A stretch of DNA of 64,000 nt from Flammeovirgaceae bacterium (GTDB lineage: Bacteria; Bacteroidota; Bacteroidia; Cytophagales; Cyclobacteriaceae): the NCBI GenBank assembly GCA_016712035.1, contig JADJRT010000005.1, positions 62,001 through 126,000 on the forward strand, written 5' to 3'. Shown here piece after piece: positions 9,705 to 17,809 of the stretch (its first letter is position 1; the number at the start of each line of letters is the position of its first letter). Position numbers and translations under genes: made by a program. The notes under the pieces are model-generated. The model ran no database searches, was not told the DNA's origin, and saw only the letters and a list, made by a program, of their open reading frames with translations.

Positions 9705-10256
9705 TTACTTTGCTCCAAATATTGTCCAGCCTACATAGATTTGCAGCGTTCTGTTTTTAATCTCCTCAGTTGAAACTTCCGAAATATTAGTAAAGCCCAA
9801 CACATAGCGAACACCACCATTGAACCCGAGAGGAAGATGCAAACCCGCACCAAAGGCAGCACCAAAGTCATTATTCTTCAATTGGTCTTTAATGTCAACC
9901 CCATCACGTATCGCTTGTGTAAGAAAAGAAAATTGCGGACCAGCCTGAAGGCTGATCAGTGAAATTGGTTTCCACCGCAGCATCACAGGAACTGCAAAAT
10001 AATCGGTGTTCACCGTAGCATTGCTAGTCTTACTACCCTGAGCCGTGTAAAGAATTTCAGGTGTGATCCCAAATTTATCGGATACATTAAGATTTACGTA
10101 CGCACCAATGTGGAAGTCTGTAATAGATTCAGAATCCACATCCTTAATCGCCATGTTGGCAAAATTAGCGCCTCCTTTAATACCAATACCTACTCCCTGA
10201 GCAAGCATCGTAAATGGAGCCAATAGGATTAAAAGAATCAAGCTGTTTTTTTTCAT
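9705..10256 (-). CDS. Outer-membrane beta-barrel protein (PorT/OmpA-barrel type)
   Basis: 183 residues from the chosen ATG at 10256, which begins a clear signal peptide (MKKNSLILLILLAPFTMLAQ); an in-frame upstream Met at 10355 lacks one. The mature part reads GVGIGIKGGANFANM and then alternating strands such as FGITPEILYTAQGS, SLQAGPQFSFL and GLHLPLGFNGGVRYVLGF. It ends YVGWTIFGAK with a semi-aromatic C-terminus. This matches the small 8-stranded outer-membrane barrels (PF13568-like) common in Bacteroidota. Cargo or function is not evident. It stands alone, followed by a terminator. Confidence 0.8.
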   Translation of the reverse strand: MKKNSLILLILLAPFTMLAQGVGIGIKGGANFANMAIKDVDSESITDFHIGAYVNLNVSDKFGITPEILYTAQGSKTSNATVNTDYFAVPVMLRWKPISLISLQAGPQFSFLTQAIRDGVDIKDQLKNNDFGAAFGAGLHLPLGFNGGVRYVLGFTNISEVSTEEIKNRTLQIYVGWTIFGAK

Positions 10257-10369
10257 AAAACTTTGTTTTGATTTATACATAAAGATAGTATTTATTACTC
10301 TCTGATCCACACCACTCAACGACTCCACACGCACATACAACCCCCCGCGAAGCAATTTTCAAAAACTAC

Positions 10370-11099
10370 TTATTTATTACAGGCAACCCCCTCAACATAC
10401 TTTTTTATCACTGTCATCGGTTTGGCCGCTTCACTACCAGCAAATCCGATAATGTCATTATAAGTTACTTCATTCTTATACTGTTCTAAAAAAACTCCCG
10501 ATAGCGGTAGGTACGACCAGTGCCATTTCTCTTCTTCATACCCGGTGCGCCCGTTAACCTTGGAGGTATAAGGCTGACAAAATCCATACTCAGCACCATG
10601 CGCTGTGAGCCATGAGTAAATTTTTAATCCTTCACCACTGCCAAAGTAATCATTGTCTAATGAATTCAAATCCATATCGGTGCCCCAATGATGGCGCGAA
10701 GTAGAAGGCATCGAACTGTATAACAAAATCAATCGTGCCCGTTCCTTCGGATCGCTAATCGTTGTCAGGTTTATTCCTTCAACCATTCTTCGGCCTTCCC
10801 ATTTATCTTCCCAGATTGCTTTCTGCGAATCAAAATTTCGGGTAGCTGAAATAATAGTAAGTTTAACACCCTCTTTTTCGGCAGCTGCACTCATCTTTAT
10901 AAATGCCTCGTATGTTTCATTTCGCAGATACTTGCCTCTGGCACTTCCACCGGAATGCATCGTCCAATTTTGAAAACTGCGGATGCAAGGCTGGATCAAA
11001 TTTTCCTAACAAGTATGCTTTCTCAACAGATTGCGCAGGGAGATTTAGTCCTGCGAAAAGGCTAAGTAGAAAAACGTACCTGAAGATAATTGTTGTCAT
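10370..11099 (-). CDS. D-alanyl-D-alanine carboxypeptidase, M15 (VanY) family, frameshifted
   Basis: Periplasmic peptidase that trims D-Ala from peptidoglycan stems; about 242 residues when repaired. The ATG at 11099 opens a signal peptide (MTTIIFRYVFLLSLFAGLNLPAQ); a GTG seven codons upstream is also in frame. The M15 zinc site is visible: SRHHWGTDMDL (His and Asp ligands) and EEKWHWSYLP (Glu base and second His). An arginine-containing ISATRNFDSQKAIWE segment matches the usual SGYRS...Q region. One frame change occurs near 10955, where the N-terminal part (10917-11120) gives way to the catalytic part (10370-10999). Confidence 0.82.
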
Positions 11100-11111
11100 A
11101 TCATTGTGTTT

Positions 11112-11176
11112 CTCCCTCACCTCCTTCCCCTCTCACTAGGGAGAGGGGTGCCTGAAGAATGAGGACGGGGTGACGG
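11112..11176. repeat. GC-rich CCCCTCTC/GAGAGGGG repeat, possible terminator
   Basis: CCCCTCTC at 11127-11134 pairs with GAGAGGGG at 11141-11148. The outer parts carry CCTCAC and GGGGTGA words. This resembles a common dispersed Bacteroidota intergenic repeat. It sits directly after the last gene of the aromatic operon, so it may end that transcript, but it lacks a good T-run. Confidence 0.5.
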
Positions 11177-11177
11177 A

Positions 11178-12281
11178 CTATACCCTCTCCGCCATTGCAT
11201 TCATCACTTTCGTCTGCACTTGTATCGACTCATTGTGAATCAACTTCAATAGTTCGTTTGTAAATTCTTCATTCAAGCCCATGGCTTTGCACAACGCGAT
11301 TCGGGTTTCAATAATTTCTTCCCACCGGTTCACCTGAAGAATGGTAACGTTGTTCTCTTTTTTATATTGCCCGATCTTCTCTGAGATTTTCATACGTGAT
11401 GCCAACTTCTGCATAATCTCATCATCTAAATGATCTATCTGTTCGCGCAAGATGCTCAACGTATCCTTAAATTTTTTATTATCAATGGTTTGTGTCCGAG
11501 GTACCAGTTCTTCAATAATCTTGCCAAGAACAGCCGGAGTCACCTGCTGTTTCGCATCACTCCACGCGGCATCCGGATTAATATGGCTTTCAATCATCAA
11601 ACCGGCCATATCCAGGTCAAGCGCCTTTTGCGAAATGAGAGAAATAAGATCGCGGGTCCCGGCAATGTGACTCGGGTCGCAAATCATATCCAATTCAGGC
11701 ACTCGGGTTTTTAATTCAATGGCCAGATCCCACATCGGTGCATTACGGAAAGGACCTTTCTCGAATGAAGAGAAGCCACGATGAATGGCAGCCATCTTTG
11801 TGATGCCCGCTTTGTTCAAACGCTCCAAAGCACCTAACCAAAGCTCAACATCGGGGTTAATAGGGTTTTTTACCATCACCGGAATGTCTACACCCTTCAA
11901 TGCATCCGCTACTTCTTGAACGGAAAATGGATTTACTGTTGTGCGGGCACCTACCCATAAAATATCTACACCCGCTTTAAGACAAGCTTCAACATGGGCG
12001 GCATTGGCAACTTCAGTTGCTACCGGTAATCCCGTTTCAGCTTTGGCGCGCATAAGCCATTTCAATCCTTCTTCACCCGCACCTTCATATTGCCCTGGTC
12101 TTGTTCGCGGTTTCCAGATACCCGCACGCAAGGCGTGCACTTTTCCGGTAGCAGCGATTTGCTTTGCAGTAGCCACCATTTGATCTTCCGTTTCAGCACT
12201 ACATGGTCCGCTGATAATCACAGGACGATCTGCTTTCAACCAAGAAGTTATAGGTTCTAGTTGTAATCCTTTCTTTGTCAT
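11178..12281 (-). CDS. Bifunctional DAHP synthase / chorismate mutase
   Basis: 367 residues. Residues ~1-265 are a DAHP synthase of the KDO8PS-like class (VIISGPCSAETEDQM, RAGIWKPRTRPGQYEG, MVKNPINPD, HRGF, CDPSHIAGTRD). They condense PEP with erythrose 4-phosphate in the first committed step of aromatic synthesis. Residues ~270-360 are an AroQ-type chorismate mutase (LSILREQIDHLDDEIMQKLASRMKISEKIGQYKK), forming prephenate. This order, synthase first and mutase second, is the usual Bacteroidota fusion. It is the last gene of the pheA-aminotransferase-tyrA operon, 42 bases after tyrA, so control of the pheA leader should also reach this step. Unbroken frame. Confidence 0.93.
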   Translation of the reverse strand: MTKKGLQLEPITSWLKADRPVIISGPCSAETEDQMVATAKQIAATGKVHALRAGIWKPRTRPGQYEGAGEEGLKWLMRAKAETGLPVATEVANAAHVEACLKAGVDILWVGARTTVNPFSVQEVADALKGVDIPVMVKNPINPDVELWLGALERLNKAGITKMAAIHRGFSSFEKGPFRNAPMWDLAIELKTRVPELDMICDPSHIAGTRDLISLISQKALDLDMAGLMIESHINPDAAWSDAKQQVTPAVLGKIIEELVPRTQTIDNKKFKDTLSILREQIDHLDDEIMQKLASRMKISEKIGQYKKENNVTILQVNRWEEIIETRIALCKAMGLNEEFTNELLKLIHNESIQVQTKVMNAMAERV

Positions 12282-12323
12282 AATCGTTAAAATTAACTCT
12301 TAAAATTGTGATTTAGTTTACCG

Positions 12324-13212
12324 TTACTGATGATTTGTGTCTTCTTCTGCTACCGCATTTTCGGTAGGCTCGCGAAGCACTCTGCGAATTTCGTTAGCCT
12401 TTGACATAATGCGATGTAGTTCTTTCGTATCACGCTTCATCAGATGGTAATGAAACTTTTGAAGATGCATAATATATTCCAGCAACGCCTGACTTAAATA
12501 TTCTACGTTTTGTTCAAAAATGGGGGTCCACATTTCGGGTGAACTTTTCGCCAGACGTACGGTTGAAGCAAAACCGCTACCGGCCAGGTTGAAAATATTT
12601 TTTTCGTCTTTCTCAATATCCAAAACGGTTTGACCCAACAAAAAAGAGCTAACGTGCGAAAGATGCGATACATAGGCAACATGGCGATCGTGCTCTTCAG
12701 CCTCCATGAAAATGGTATTCATTTCGAGTGTGTCAAAAAACCTGGCGCGCCCTCGCGAGTGCTTGCTCCGAAGATTTCGATGCTTCACAAATAATATTAG
12801 TCTTGCCTTTAAACAAGCCATGAAAAGCTGCCGTTGGGCCTGAGTTCTCCGTACCCGCAATTTGATGGGCAGCCACAAACTGCGAGCGCTTGGGATGATT
12901 CGAAACTGATTTACAGATAAGTCCTTTCGTTGAACCCGAATCAATGACGACAGCATCTTTCTTTACAGCATCCAACACCGCAGGCAAAAACGCATGCAAT
13001 GCATTAACGGGTATCGCAACAATAATTAAATCAGCCTTAGCGATTGCTTCGTCTTCTAGTAAAATTTTATCCACGAGCCCAAGTTCCACGGCCTTCATGG
13101 CGTTGGTCGAATTCATATCCACACCTATCAGTTCGGTGGCCAGTCCTGATTTGCGAAGTCCGAGTGCGATTGAACCGCCTATTAATCCTAGTCCTATAAT
13201 AGTAGTTTTCAT
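12324..13212 (-). CDS. tyrA: Prephenate dehydrogenase, frameshifted
   Basis: Oxidatively decarboxylates prephenate to 4-hydroxyphenylpyruvate for tyrosine; about 295 residues. It starts MKTTIIGLGLIGGSIALGL, the dinucleotide-binding Rossmann loop, followed by IDSGSTKG and VAAHQIAGTENSGP, which carry the substrate-site histidine and neighbours. The helical C-terminal domain shows VSHLSHVSSFLL and FASTVRLAKSSPEMW. The frame breaks in the A6 run at 12735-12740; making it seven bases gives RQVFFDTLEMN. The N-terminal part is 12733-13212 and the rest ends at 12324. Third gene of the aromatic operon, 10 bases after the aminotransferase. Confidence 0.9.
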
Positions 13213-13222
13213 AGTTAGTTAA

Positions 13223-14414
13223 TCAGGCTTCCACACCTGTTGGTGTCTGTTTTAATTCCTTCATAAATTTCTCAACTCTTATATATGCTTCATTTAACTT
13301 TTCTTCCGCTGCACAAAGAGAAATCCGGATGTGCCTCTTGCCTGCATCGCCAAAAATAAATCCAGGGGTAATAAATACTTTCGTTCCATACAGTATTTCG
13401 TCAATCCACTTCTCAACATCTGCAACCGTATCGGGCGCTTTAGCCCAGATGAACAAACCCGATTGATTTTTGAAAACGTACAGCCTAGCTTTCCAAGATC
13501 CGGCTAGCCGCAACCTTTCGCATTTTATAGATATCATTTAATTGATTAAACCAATCCGCACCATTTTTTAACGACTCAACAGCTGCCTGCTGTAAACCTA
13601 AAAACATGCCCGAATCCATATTGCTTTTTACACGCAACACAGCATCTACATAGTTTTTGTTTCCGGCAACCCACCCAATACGCCAACCAGCCATGTTGTG
13701 CGATTTACTCAACGAGTTTAACTCAAGCGCTACTTCTCCTGCACCATCGATTTATAAAATACTAAGAGGTGCATCGTTTAAAATCAGCGAGTAAGGATTA
13801 TCATTTACAATAAGAAAATTATTTTCTCTCGCCAGCTCAACTAATTCAGACATCTCGACACGCGAAGCGATTCGGCCTGTAGGCATATGTGGAAAGTTAA
13901 CCCACATAATTTTTACTCGCGATAAATCCTTCTTCCTCAACGCTTCCATATCAATACCCCAATCCAATGATTCCTTTAATTCATAGGTCATCACTTTCGC
14001 ACCAGCCAATTTAGAAACGGATGCATACGTTGGGTAACCCGGATTCGGAATGAGAACTTCATCCCCCTCGTTTACAAAGGCCAACGTTATGTGCATGATC
14101 CCTTCTTTCGATCCCATTAACGGGAGAATCTCCGTTTCTGTATTCAAACTAACCCGATACGTTGTCTGATAAAATTTCTGAATTGCTTCACGCAAGGCAG
14201 GAATCCCTTTGTAGTTCTGATACCCATGGCTGTTTGCTTTCTGTGCAGTTATAGTAAGTGAATCAATAGCCGCCTTGTTGGGAGCCAGATCCGGACTGCC
14301 AATTCCTAAATTGATGACCGGAAGTTCAGCAGTATCTAAACTTCTCACTTCGGCCAACTTTTTACTGAAGTAGTACTCTTCTACATCTTTTATCCGTGCT
14401 GCTAATTCAATCAT
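13223..14414 (-). CDS. PLP-dependent aminotransferase (class I/II), broken by in-frame stop and frameshift
   Basis: About 396 residues. Fold-type I aminotransferase related to LL-diaminopimelate/aspartate aminotransferases. Visible features: INLGIGSPDLAPN at the N-terminus, GSKEGIMHITLAFVNEGDEVLIPNPGYPTY in the PLP-phosphate region, VNDNPYSLI with the cofactor-ring Asp and Tyr, LSKSHNMAGWRIGW with the Schiff-base Lys, and a C-terminal RISLCA with the substrate-carboxylate Arg. Its place between pheA and tyrA suggests that it transaminates phenylpyruvate and 4-hydroxyphenylpyruvate; this is inferred. An in-frame TAA is at 13752-13754, and the frame shifts again near 13490-13500. Pieces: 13752-14414, 13485-13712, 13223-13537. 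Confidence 0.85.
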
Positions 14415-14447
14415 TATCTAAACTTTAAATTCATATCTAGTATCAGA

Positions 14448-14517
14448 ATTTACGATGTACGAATGACGAAGTACTATTTTGAAATCAAAAGATTGAGCTA
14501 ATTCGTAACTCGTAAAT
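14448..14517. repeat. ATTTACGA...TCGTAAAT inverted repeat inside the aromatic operon
   Basis: ATTTACGA at 14448-14455 faces TCGTAAAT at 14510-14517, with GTACGAATGACGAAGTAC in between. It belongs to the same repeat type as 34775-34844 and 34929-34996. It occupies the 131-base gap between pheA and the aminotransferase gene, next to a second short palindrome, CCCGATAGCTATAGGG, at about 14522-14537. Confidence 0.6.
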
Positions 14518-14545
14518 CTAATCCCGATAGCTATAGGGACGTACA

Positions 14546-15385
14546 TCATCTATATTCAATTTTTGCCTTCTTATACTCACCTAAAATATTCAGGTTCTTC
14601 ACTTGTCTAAGCACTTCCTGAATTGCCTGATCGTAACTTTTTCGCTTCTTCCATTCTACATCCACATGAATGGAATATTCACTGGGCTTTCCAATAATGG
14701 GTATCGATTGAATCTTAGATAAGTTGATACTGTTATTTTTAAAAGTCATCAATGCGTCCGCTAAGCTCCCAACTTCATTGGCTACCTCGAAACTCAAAGA
14801 AGCCTTGTTGCTTTCCTGACTCGTTTTGATTTTGCGGGTTAAGATCAGAAAGCGGGTAAAATTTTTCTTATGCGTTTCAATCTGCTTTTCTAAAATACTC
14901 AGACCATATTTTTTTGCCGCCTGCTCATTGGCAATAGCCGCTGTGTTTTTCAGATTTTGTTCTTTAACCTTTTTTGCCGACAGGGCGGTATCATCACTTT
15001 CGGAGATCTGAACGCCTTGTAGTTTATGCAAGTAATCTGAACATTGGCGGATGGCCATCGGATGTGATTCAATATTGGTGATTTCGCTGAGGCGTACTCC
15101 CGGCAAGGCCAGCAAATGCATATGAATGGGAAGGTAGACTTCTCCAACAATGGAGAAATGATATTCCTGCAATAAAAAATAATTCGGCAAGATGCTTCCC
15201 GCGATGGAGTTTTCAATGGCCATCACGGCATAATCGGCTTGCCCTTTCTTAAGCGATTCACATAAACTGTGAAATGAAAGACATTCAATCGTCTGAATAA
15301 CATCTTGAAAATAGGTGAGCGCAGCAACTTCATGAAAGCTGGCGGCAATACCTTGAATGGCAATCTTTAATTTTTTCTTACTCAT
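14546..15385 (-). CDS. pheA: Prephenate dehydratase
   Basis: Makes phenylpyruvate from prephenate. 279 residues from the ATG at 15385 (MSKKKLKIAIQG), preferred over the Met three codons upstream. The catalytic domain spans residues ~5-180 (IAIQGIAASFHEVAAL, ENSIAGSILPNYFLLQ, THKKNFTRFLIL with the Thr-Arg-Phe triad). A C-terminal ACT domain runs from ~190 (FEVANEVGSLADALMTFKNN). The ACT motif usually written ESRP is here QSIP (SKIQSIPIIGKP), so Phe feedback binding may differ. There is no chorismate mutase domain; that activity is fused to the DAHP synthase downstream. It is the first structural gene behind the attenuator-like leader at 15410-15536. Confidence 0.93.
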   Translation of the reverse strand: MSKKKLKIAIQGIAASFHEVAALTYFQDVIQTIECLSFHSLCESLKKGQADYAVMAIENSIAGSILPNYFLLQEYHFSIVGEVYLPIHMHLLALPGVRLSEITNIESHPMAIRQCSDYLHKLQGVQISESDDTALSAKKVKEQNLKNTAAIANEQAAKKYGLSILEKQIETHKKNFTRFLILTRKIKTSQESNKASLSFEVANEVGSLADALMTFKNNSINLSKIQSIPIIGKPSEYSIHVDVEWKKRKSYDQAIQEVLRQVKNLNILGEYKKAKIEYR

Positions 15386-15409
15386 ACATTCCAAAAAAAG
15401 GGTTTAAAT

Positions 15410-15439
15410 AAAAAGTCCCCCGAAGGCGGGGGACTTTTT
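15410..15439 (-). terminator. Intrinsic terminator in the pheA leader (attenuator terminator)
   Basis: On the minus strand AAAAAGTCCCCC pairs perfectly with GGGGGACTTTTT, closing a GCCTTC loop region. The T-tract is followed by ATTTAAA. It ends only 25 bases before the pheA ATG and lies after the predicted promoter and leader peptide, so it must be crossed to express the operon. The left arm contains AAGTCCC (15430-15436), which can instead pair with GGGACTT in the leader peptide gene (15483-15489). Confidence 0.88.
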
Positions 15440-15461
15440 GAGTTTCTTTGTCTTATTTAAT

Positions 15462-15536
15462 TCAACAAACCGATTCTCTTTCAAGTCCCGCGCGGGATTG
15501 ATAAAAAAAGTAAAAATAAAATCGGCTGCTGTTCAT
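15462..15536 (-). CDS. Phe/Tyr-rich leader peptide of the aromatic operon
   Basis: A 24-codon frame with ATG at 15536 and TGA at 15462-15464, too short for ordinary gene callers. It begins MNSSR and then has the uninterrupted run FYFYFFY at residues 6-12 (four Phe, three Tyr), then QSRAGLERESVC. It lies 76 bases upstream of pheA and upstream of a strong terminator. Such a run of codons for the end products is the hallmark of ribosome-stalling leader peptides like pheL of enterobacteria. Codons 14-17 just after the run fall in the palindrome TCCCGCGCGGGA (15486-15497). No clear Shine-Dalgarno precedes it, which is usual in Bacteroidota. Confidence 0.75.
   Translation of the reverse strand: MNSSRFYFYFFYQSRAGLERESVC
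15468..15527 (-). promoter_or_regulatory. Attenuator pairing regions in the pheA leader
   Basis: Three competing pairings can be read on the minus strand. (a) AGCCGATT (15520-15527) with AATCGGTT (15468-15475), eight pairs including one G-U. (b) TCCC with GGGA inside the palindrome 15486-15497, nested in (a). (c) GGGACTT (15483-15489) with AAGTCCC of the terminator left arm (15430-15436). Pairing (c) excludes both (b) and the terminator. A ribosome halted on the FYFYFFY codons would cover or melt (a) and (b), free GGGACTT for (c), and allow readthrough. This is inference from base pairing, not shown by experiment. Confidence 0.65.
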
Positions 15537-15556
15537 ATTTCCTCAATACAGCATGT

Positions 15557-15586
15557 AAGAAATACGAAATATTCGGTATCTGCAAA
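15557..15586 (-). promoter_or_regulatory. Candidate promoter of the aromatic operon leader
   Basis: TTTG (complement of 15583-15586), an 18-base spacer, and TATTTCTT (complement of 15557-15564) loosely match the TTTG/TAnnTTTG Bacteroidota promoter. Transcription would start about 15-20 bases before the leader peptide ATG. The -7 match is imperfect, so confidence is low. Confidence 0.35.
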
Positions 15587-15648
15587 AGGATTGGATTTTT
15601 TTTGAGATAATTTTTTGAAACTAACCCTTGTTAGCCATCCCGAAACCG

Positions 15649-15680
15649 TTTGAGTACATAGTCTGAATCAATTACCTTTA
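15649..15680 (+). promoter_or_regulatory. Candidate promoter of the lipoprotein gene
   Basis: TTTG at 15649-15652, a 20-base spacer, then TACCTTTA at 15673-15680, one base off TAnnTTTG. The ATG follows at 15701, leaving a short leader. Confidence 0.5.
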
Positions 15681-15700
15681 CTACTCGTTAACTTAATCAT

Positions 15701-16150
15701 ATGAAAAATCTAAAGACTCTTGGGTTCGCTGCGTTGCTATTATTGGCAGCTTGCACAAAACAAACGGATCACAATCAAGACAACCATGATAGCGCCTCCA
15801 ATGAAAGTCCGAACCAGGCGCTATACGACCAGGTGATGGATGTACACGATGAAGTGATGCCTAAGATGGATGAAATTATGAAATTGAAGCGTAGCCTTCA
15901 GGATCAAATTGCCAACTCGCCCGATTTAGTATTAGAACGAAAAGAACAATTGGAGCGTGTGATCGCTAATCTCGATTCAGCCAATAACGCTATGATGAAT
16001 TGGATGCATGAGTTTAATCCACTACCCGATTCAGTCGATCAGGAAAAAGCCAGAGAATATCTCGAATCAGAGATGGAGCGAATTCGGAAAGTGAAAACGA
16101 CCATGCTCGAATCGATCGATAAGGCTAAAGAAGAAATAACTAAAACCTAA
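15701..16150 (+). CDS. Lipoprotein with helical domain, unknown function
   Basis: 149 residues. MKNLKTLGFAALLLLAAC is a lipoprotein signal peptide with lipobox LLAAC (Cys 18), so the mature protein should be membrane-anchored in the envelope. After a short polar linker the remainder is charged and helical (YDQVMDVHDEVMPKMDEIMKLKRSLQDQI; AMMNWMHEFNPLPDS; ARRL-free coiled segments to the end), probably a two- or three-helix bundle. Similar small lipoproteins occur in other Bacteroidota, sometimes labelled viral A-type inclusion protein. That label says nothing about function. It diverges from the pheA leader. Confidence 0.75.
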   Translation: MKNLKTLGFAALLLLAACTKQTDHNQDNHDSASNESPNQALYDQVMDVHDEVMPKMDEIMKLKRSLQDQIANSPDLVLERKEQLERVIANLDSANNAMMNWMHEFNPLPDSVDQEKAREYLESEMERIRKVKTTMLESIDKAKEEITKT

Positions 16151-16169
16151 GAGCCATCAGGTTCTGCTA

Positions 16170-16690
16170 TTAAACCCGCCTGTCTACTTTCTGGCAGATT
16201 TTTTTTTGGCGTTTAGCCGCGTGATGATGGGGCAATTCATTCTTTGGCTTTTTTCCAGCCTTCTCCCTGTTTCTCTGCTCTAGGCGAATGTTGTACCGAA
16301 TCGCTTGCCAGTACTCACCACCATACCCTACTAATATTTCTGATCCTGCCGGAATATCTTTGGAAGCTTCTATGTAGCACCGTTTCTTTTCGGTCACATA
16401 TTCAGAGTTGTTCTTCACCCCCTCTATACGGGCAATCCCTCTCGCATCATTGGCAAAATGGGCAACGCCTTTTTTTGTTTTCCAGGCATCGATGCAATAT
16501 TGATTATTGAAATGAAAACATAGCCATTGCGCTCATCGGCCATTGCCTCTACCTCTTTCCAGGTAACAATCTTCCCTTTGTACTCAACAATACGAGTGCC
16601 TTTTGGAATAGATACTTTTGTGAACAATCCTTTACCCGCTCCCGGCAAGGTTGATTTCTTTACGATAAGTTTTTTTTCTAAGAGTGCCAT
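16170..16690 (-). CDS. SET-domain protein (putative lysine methyltransferase), frameshifted
   Basis: About 173 residues. SET features: STLPGAGKGLFTKVSIPKGTRIVEYKG at the N-terminus, a repaired middle FNNQYCIDAWKTKKGVAHFANDA, and IPAGSEILVGYGGEYW, where the SET core usually reads GEELxxDYG. The tail is basic (KKPKNELPHHHAAKRQKKICQK), perhaps nucleic-acid or protein binding. Bacterial SET proteins transfer methyl from SAM to lysines; the target here is unknown. One base is missing in the A-run at 16515-16518, splitting the gene into 16424-16690 and a downstream part ending at 16170. It converges on the lipoprotein gene. Confidence 0.8.
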
Positions 16691-16749
16691 AAGGCCGCGA
16701 AGATAACTGAAAATACAAGGATTGAAAGTGGTTTGATAAGTTGTACAGG

Positions 16750-17685
16750 TTATATAGCCGCAATCGACTTAACCAACAAACGTATGCTAACCAATATCAC
16801 CACAAACCCCACAAACATCATCATTCGTTTTATTGGCAGCTTGCGTGTAATATGAGCGGCAATAGGAGCGGCAACAATACCTCCTAGTAACAAGCCCACT
16901 ATAATTTGTAAATGACTTAACCCAATGGTGGCAAAGAAGGTAAGTGAACTAGCAAGCGAAACAAAAAACTCAGCCAGATTAACTGAGCCAACTGTATAGC
17001 GCGGATGTCTGCCACGGGCAATTAATGTGGTGGTAACAATGGGGCCCCAGCCTCCACCACCAATAGAATCCATAAACCCGCCAAATGATGCCAGAGCAGG
17101 TACATTCTTAGTCTTTCTCTTTTTCTTCGTTTGCAGAATTGCCTTTCGGATGATCGCCAACCCCAGGCATAATGTATAAACTGCAACAATAGGTCGGATG
17201 AGGTAATTATACTCTTCAAGCGAGGATAATATGTAGGCTCCGGCAATGGCGCCTAACATGCCAGGGATCAATAGGCTCTTAAATAGCTTCTTATTTACAT
17301 TTTGAAATTTTAGATGAGTAAGCCCCGACACCCCACTGGTAAATATTTCTGCGGTATGAACACTGGCACTGGATGCGGCCGGACTAATTCCAAACGATAA
17401 CAAGAAGGTAGAGGCGCTTACCCCGTAGGCCATTCCTAACGAGCCATCAATCATTTGAGCGATGAATCCTCCTACAACAAATAAGAAGAATTCAGGGCCG
17501 ATAAAAGATTGCCAATCGTACGACTTTATCGTATCGGCTCCATAGAAAATTAAAAGGATAGCTGTGATTGACCCTATTACCCCCATCAAAATCCAGATGT
17601 GGGCCGGCCGGCTCCTGCCTACAACAGGTTCAGGGCTCTCATCGTAAATCAGCTTCTCTTCCTCTTGGATTACAGGTTGACTCAT
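16750..17685 (-). CDS. TauE/SafE (TSUP) family membrane permease
   Basis: 311 residues with a cytoplasmic N-terminus of ~30 residues and about eight membrane segments. The GGFIAQMIDGSLGMAYGV and ASFGGFMDSIGGGGWGPIVTTTLI segments are the duplicated TSUP signature. The family exports or imports small organosulfur compounds and sulfite; the substrate here cannot be assigned. Intact frame. It lies alone, downstream of the rpsJ terminator, and is probably transcribed from its own promoter. Confidence 0.87.
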   Translation of the reverse strand: MSQPVIQEEEKLIYDESPEPVVGRSRPAHIWILMGVIGSITAILLIFYGADTIKSYDWQSFIGPEFFLFVVGGFIAQMIDGSLGMAYGVSASTFLLSFGISPAASSASVHTAEIFTSGVSGLTHLKFQNVNKKLFKSLLIPGMLGAIAGAYILSSLEEYNYLIRPIVAVYTLCLGLAIIRKAILQTKKKRKTKNVPALASFGGFMDSIGGGGWGPIVTTTLIARGRHPRYTVGSVNLAEFFVSLASSLTFFATIGLSHLQIIVGLLLGGIVAAPIAAHITRKLPIKRMMMFVGFVVILVSIRLLVKSIAAI

Positions 17686-17755
17686 CTAATGTCTATTAAC
17701 TTAATAGAGTTTTCCAAAGGTAAAAGATTGTATGGATTTATAGTATGAGGCAAAT

Positions 17756-17786
17756 AAAAAAGCACCTGAAATGAGGTGCTTTTTTT
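17756..17786. terminator. Terminator after rpsJ
   Basis: AGCACCT and AGGTGCT form a perfect stem with A- and T-runs on both sides (AAAAAAGCACCT ... AGGTGCTTTTTT). It lies 24 bases after the rpsJ stop, so the rpsL-rpsG-fusA-rpsJ transcript should end here. Confidence 0.88.
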
Positions 17787-17809
17787 AATCTTCTATTTAT
17801 GGAATGCAT

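Noticed and set aside
13752..13754. Recoded stop codon in the aminotransferase
   Set aside because: It is TAA, not a selenocysteine or pyrrolysine codon, and the gene has another break nearby; an error is simpler.
14522..14537. CCCGATAGCTATAGGG palindrome as an operator
   Set aside because: Similar short palindromes are widespread in Bacteroidota intergenic DNA, and it is inside an operon, not at a promoter.
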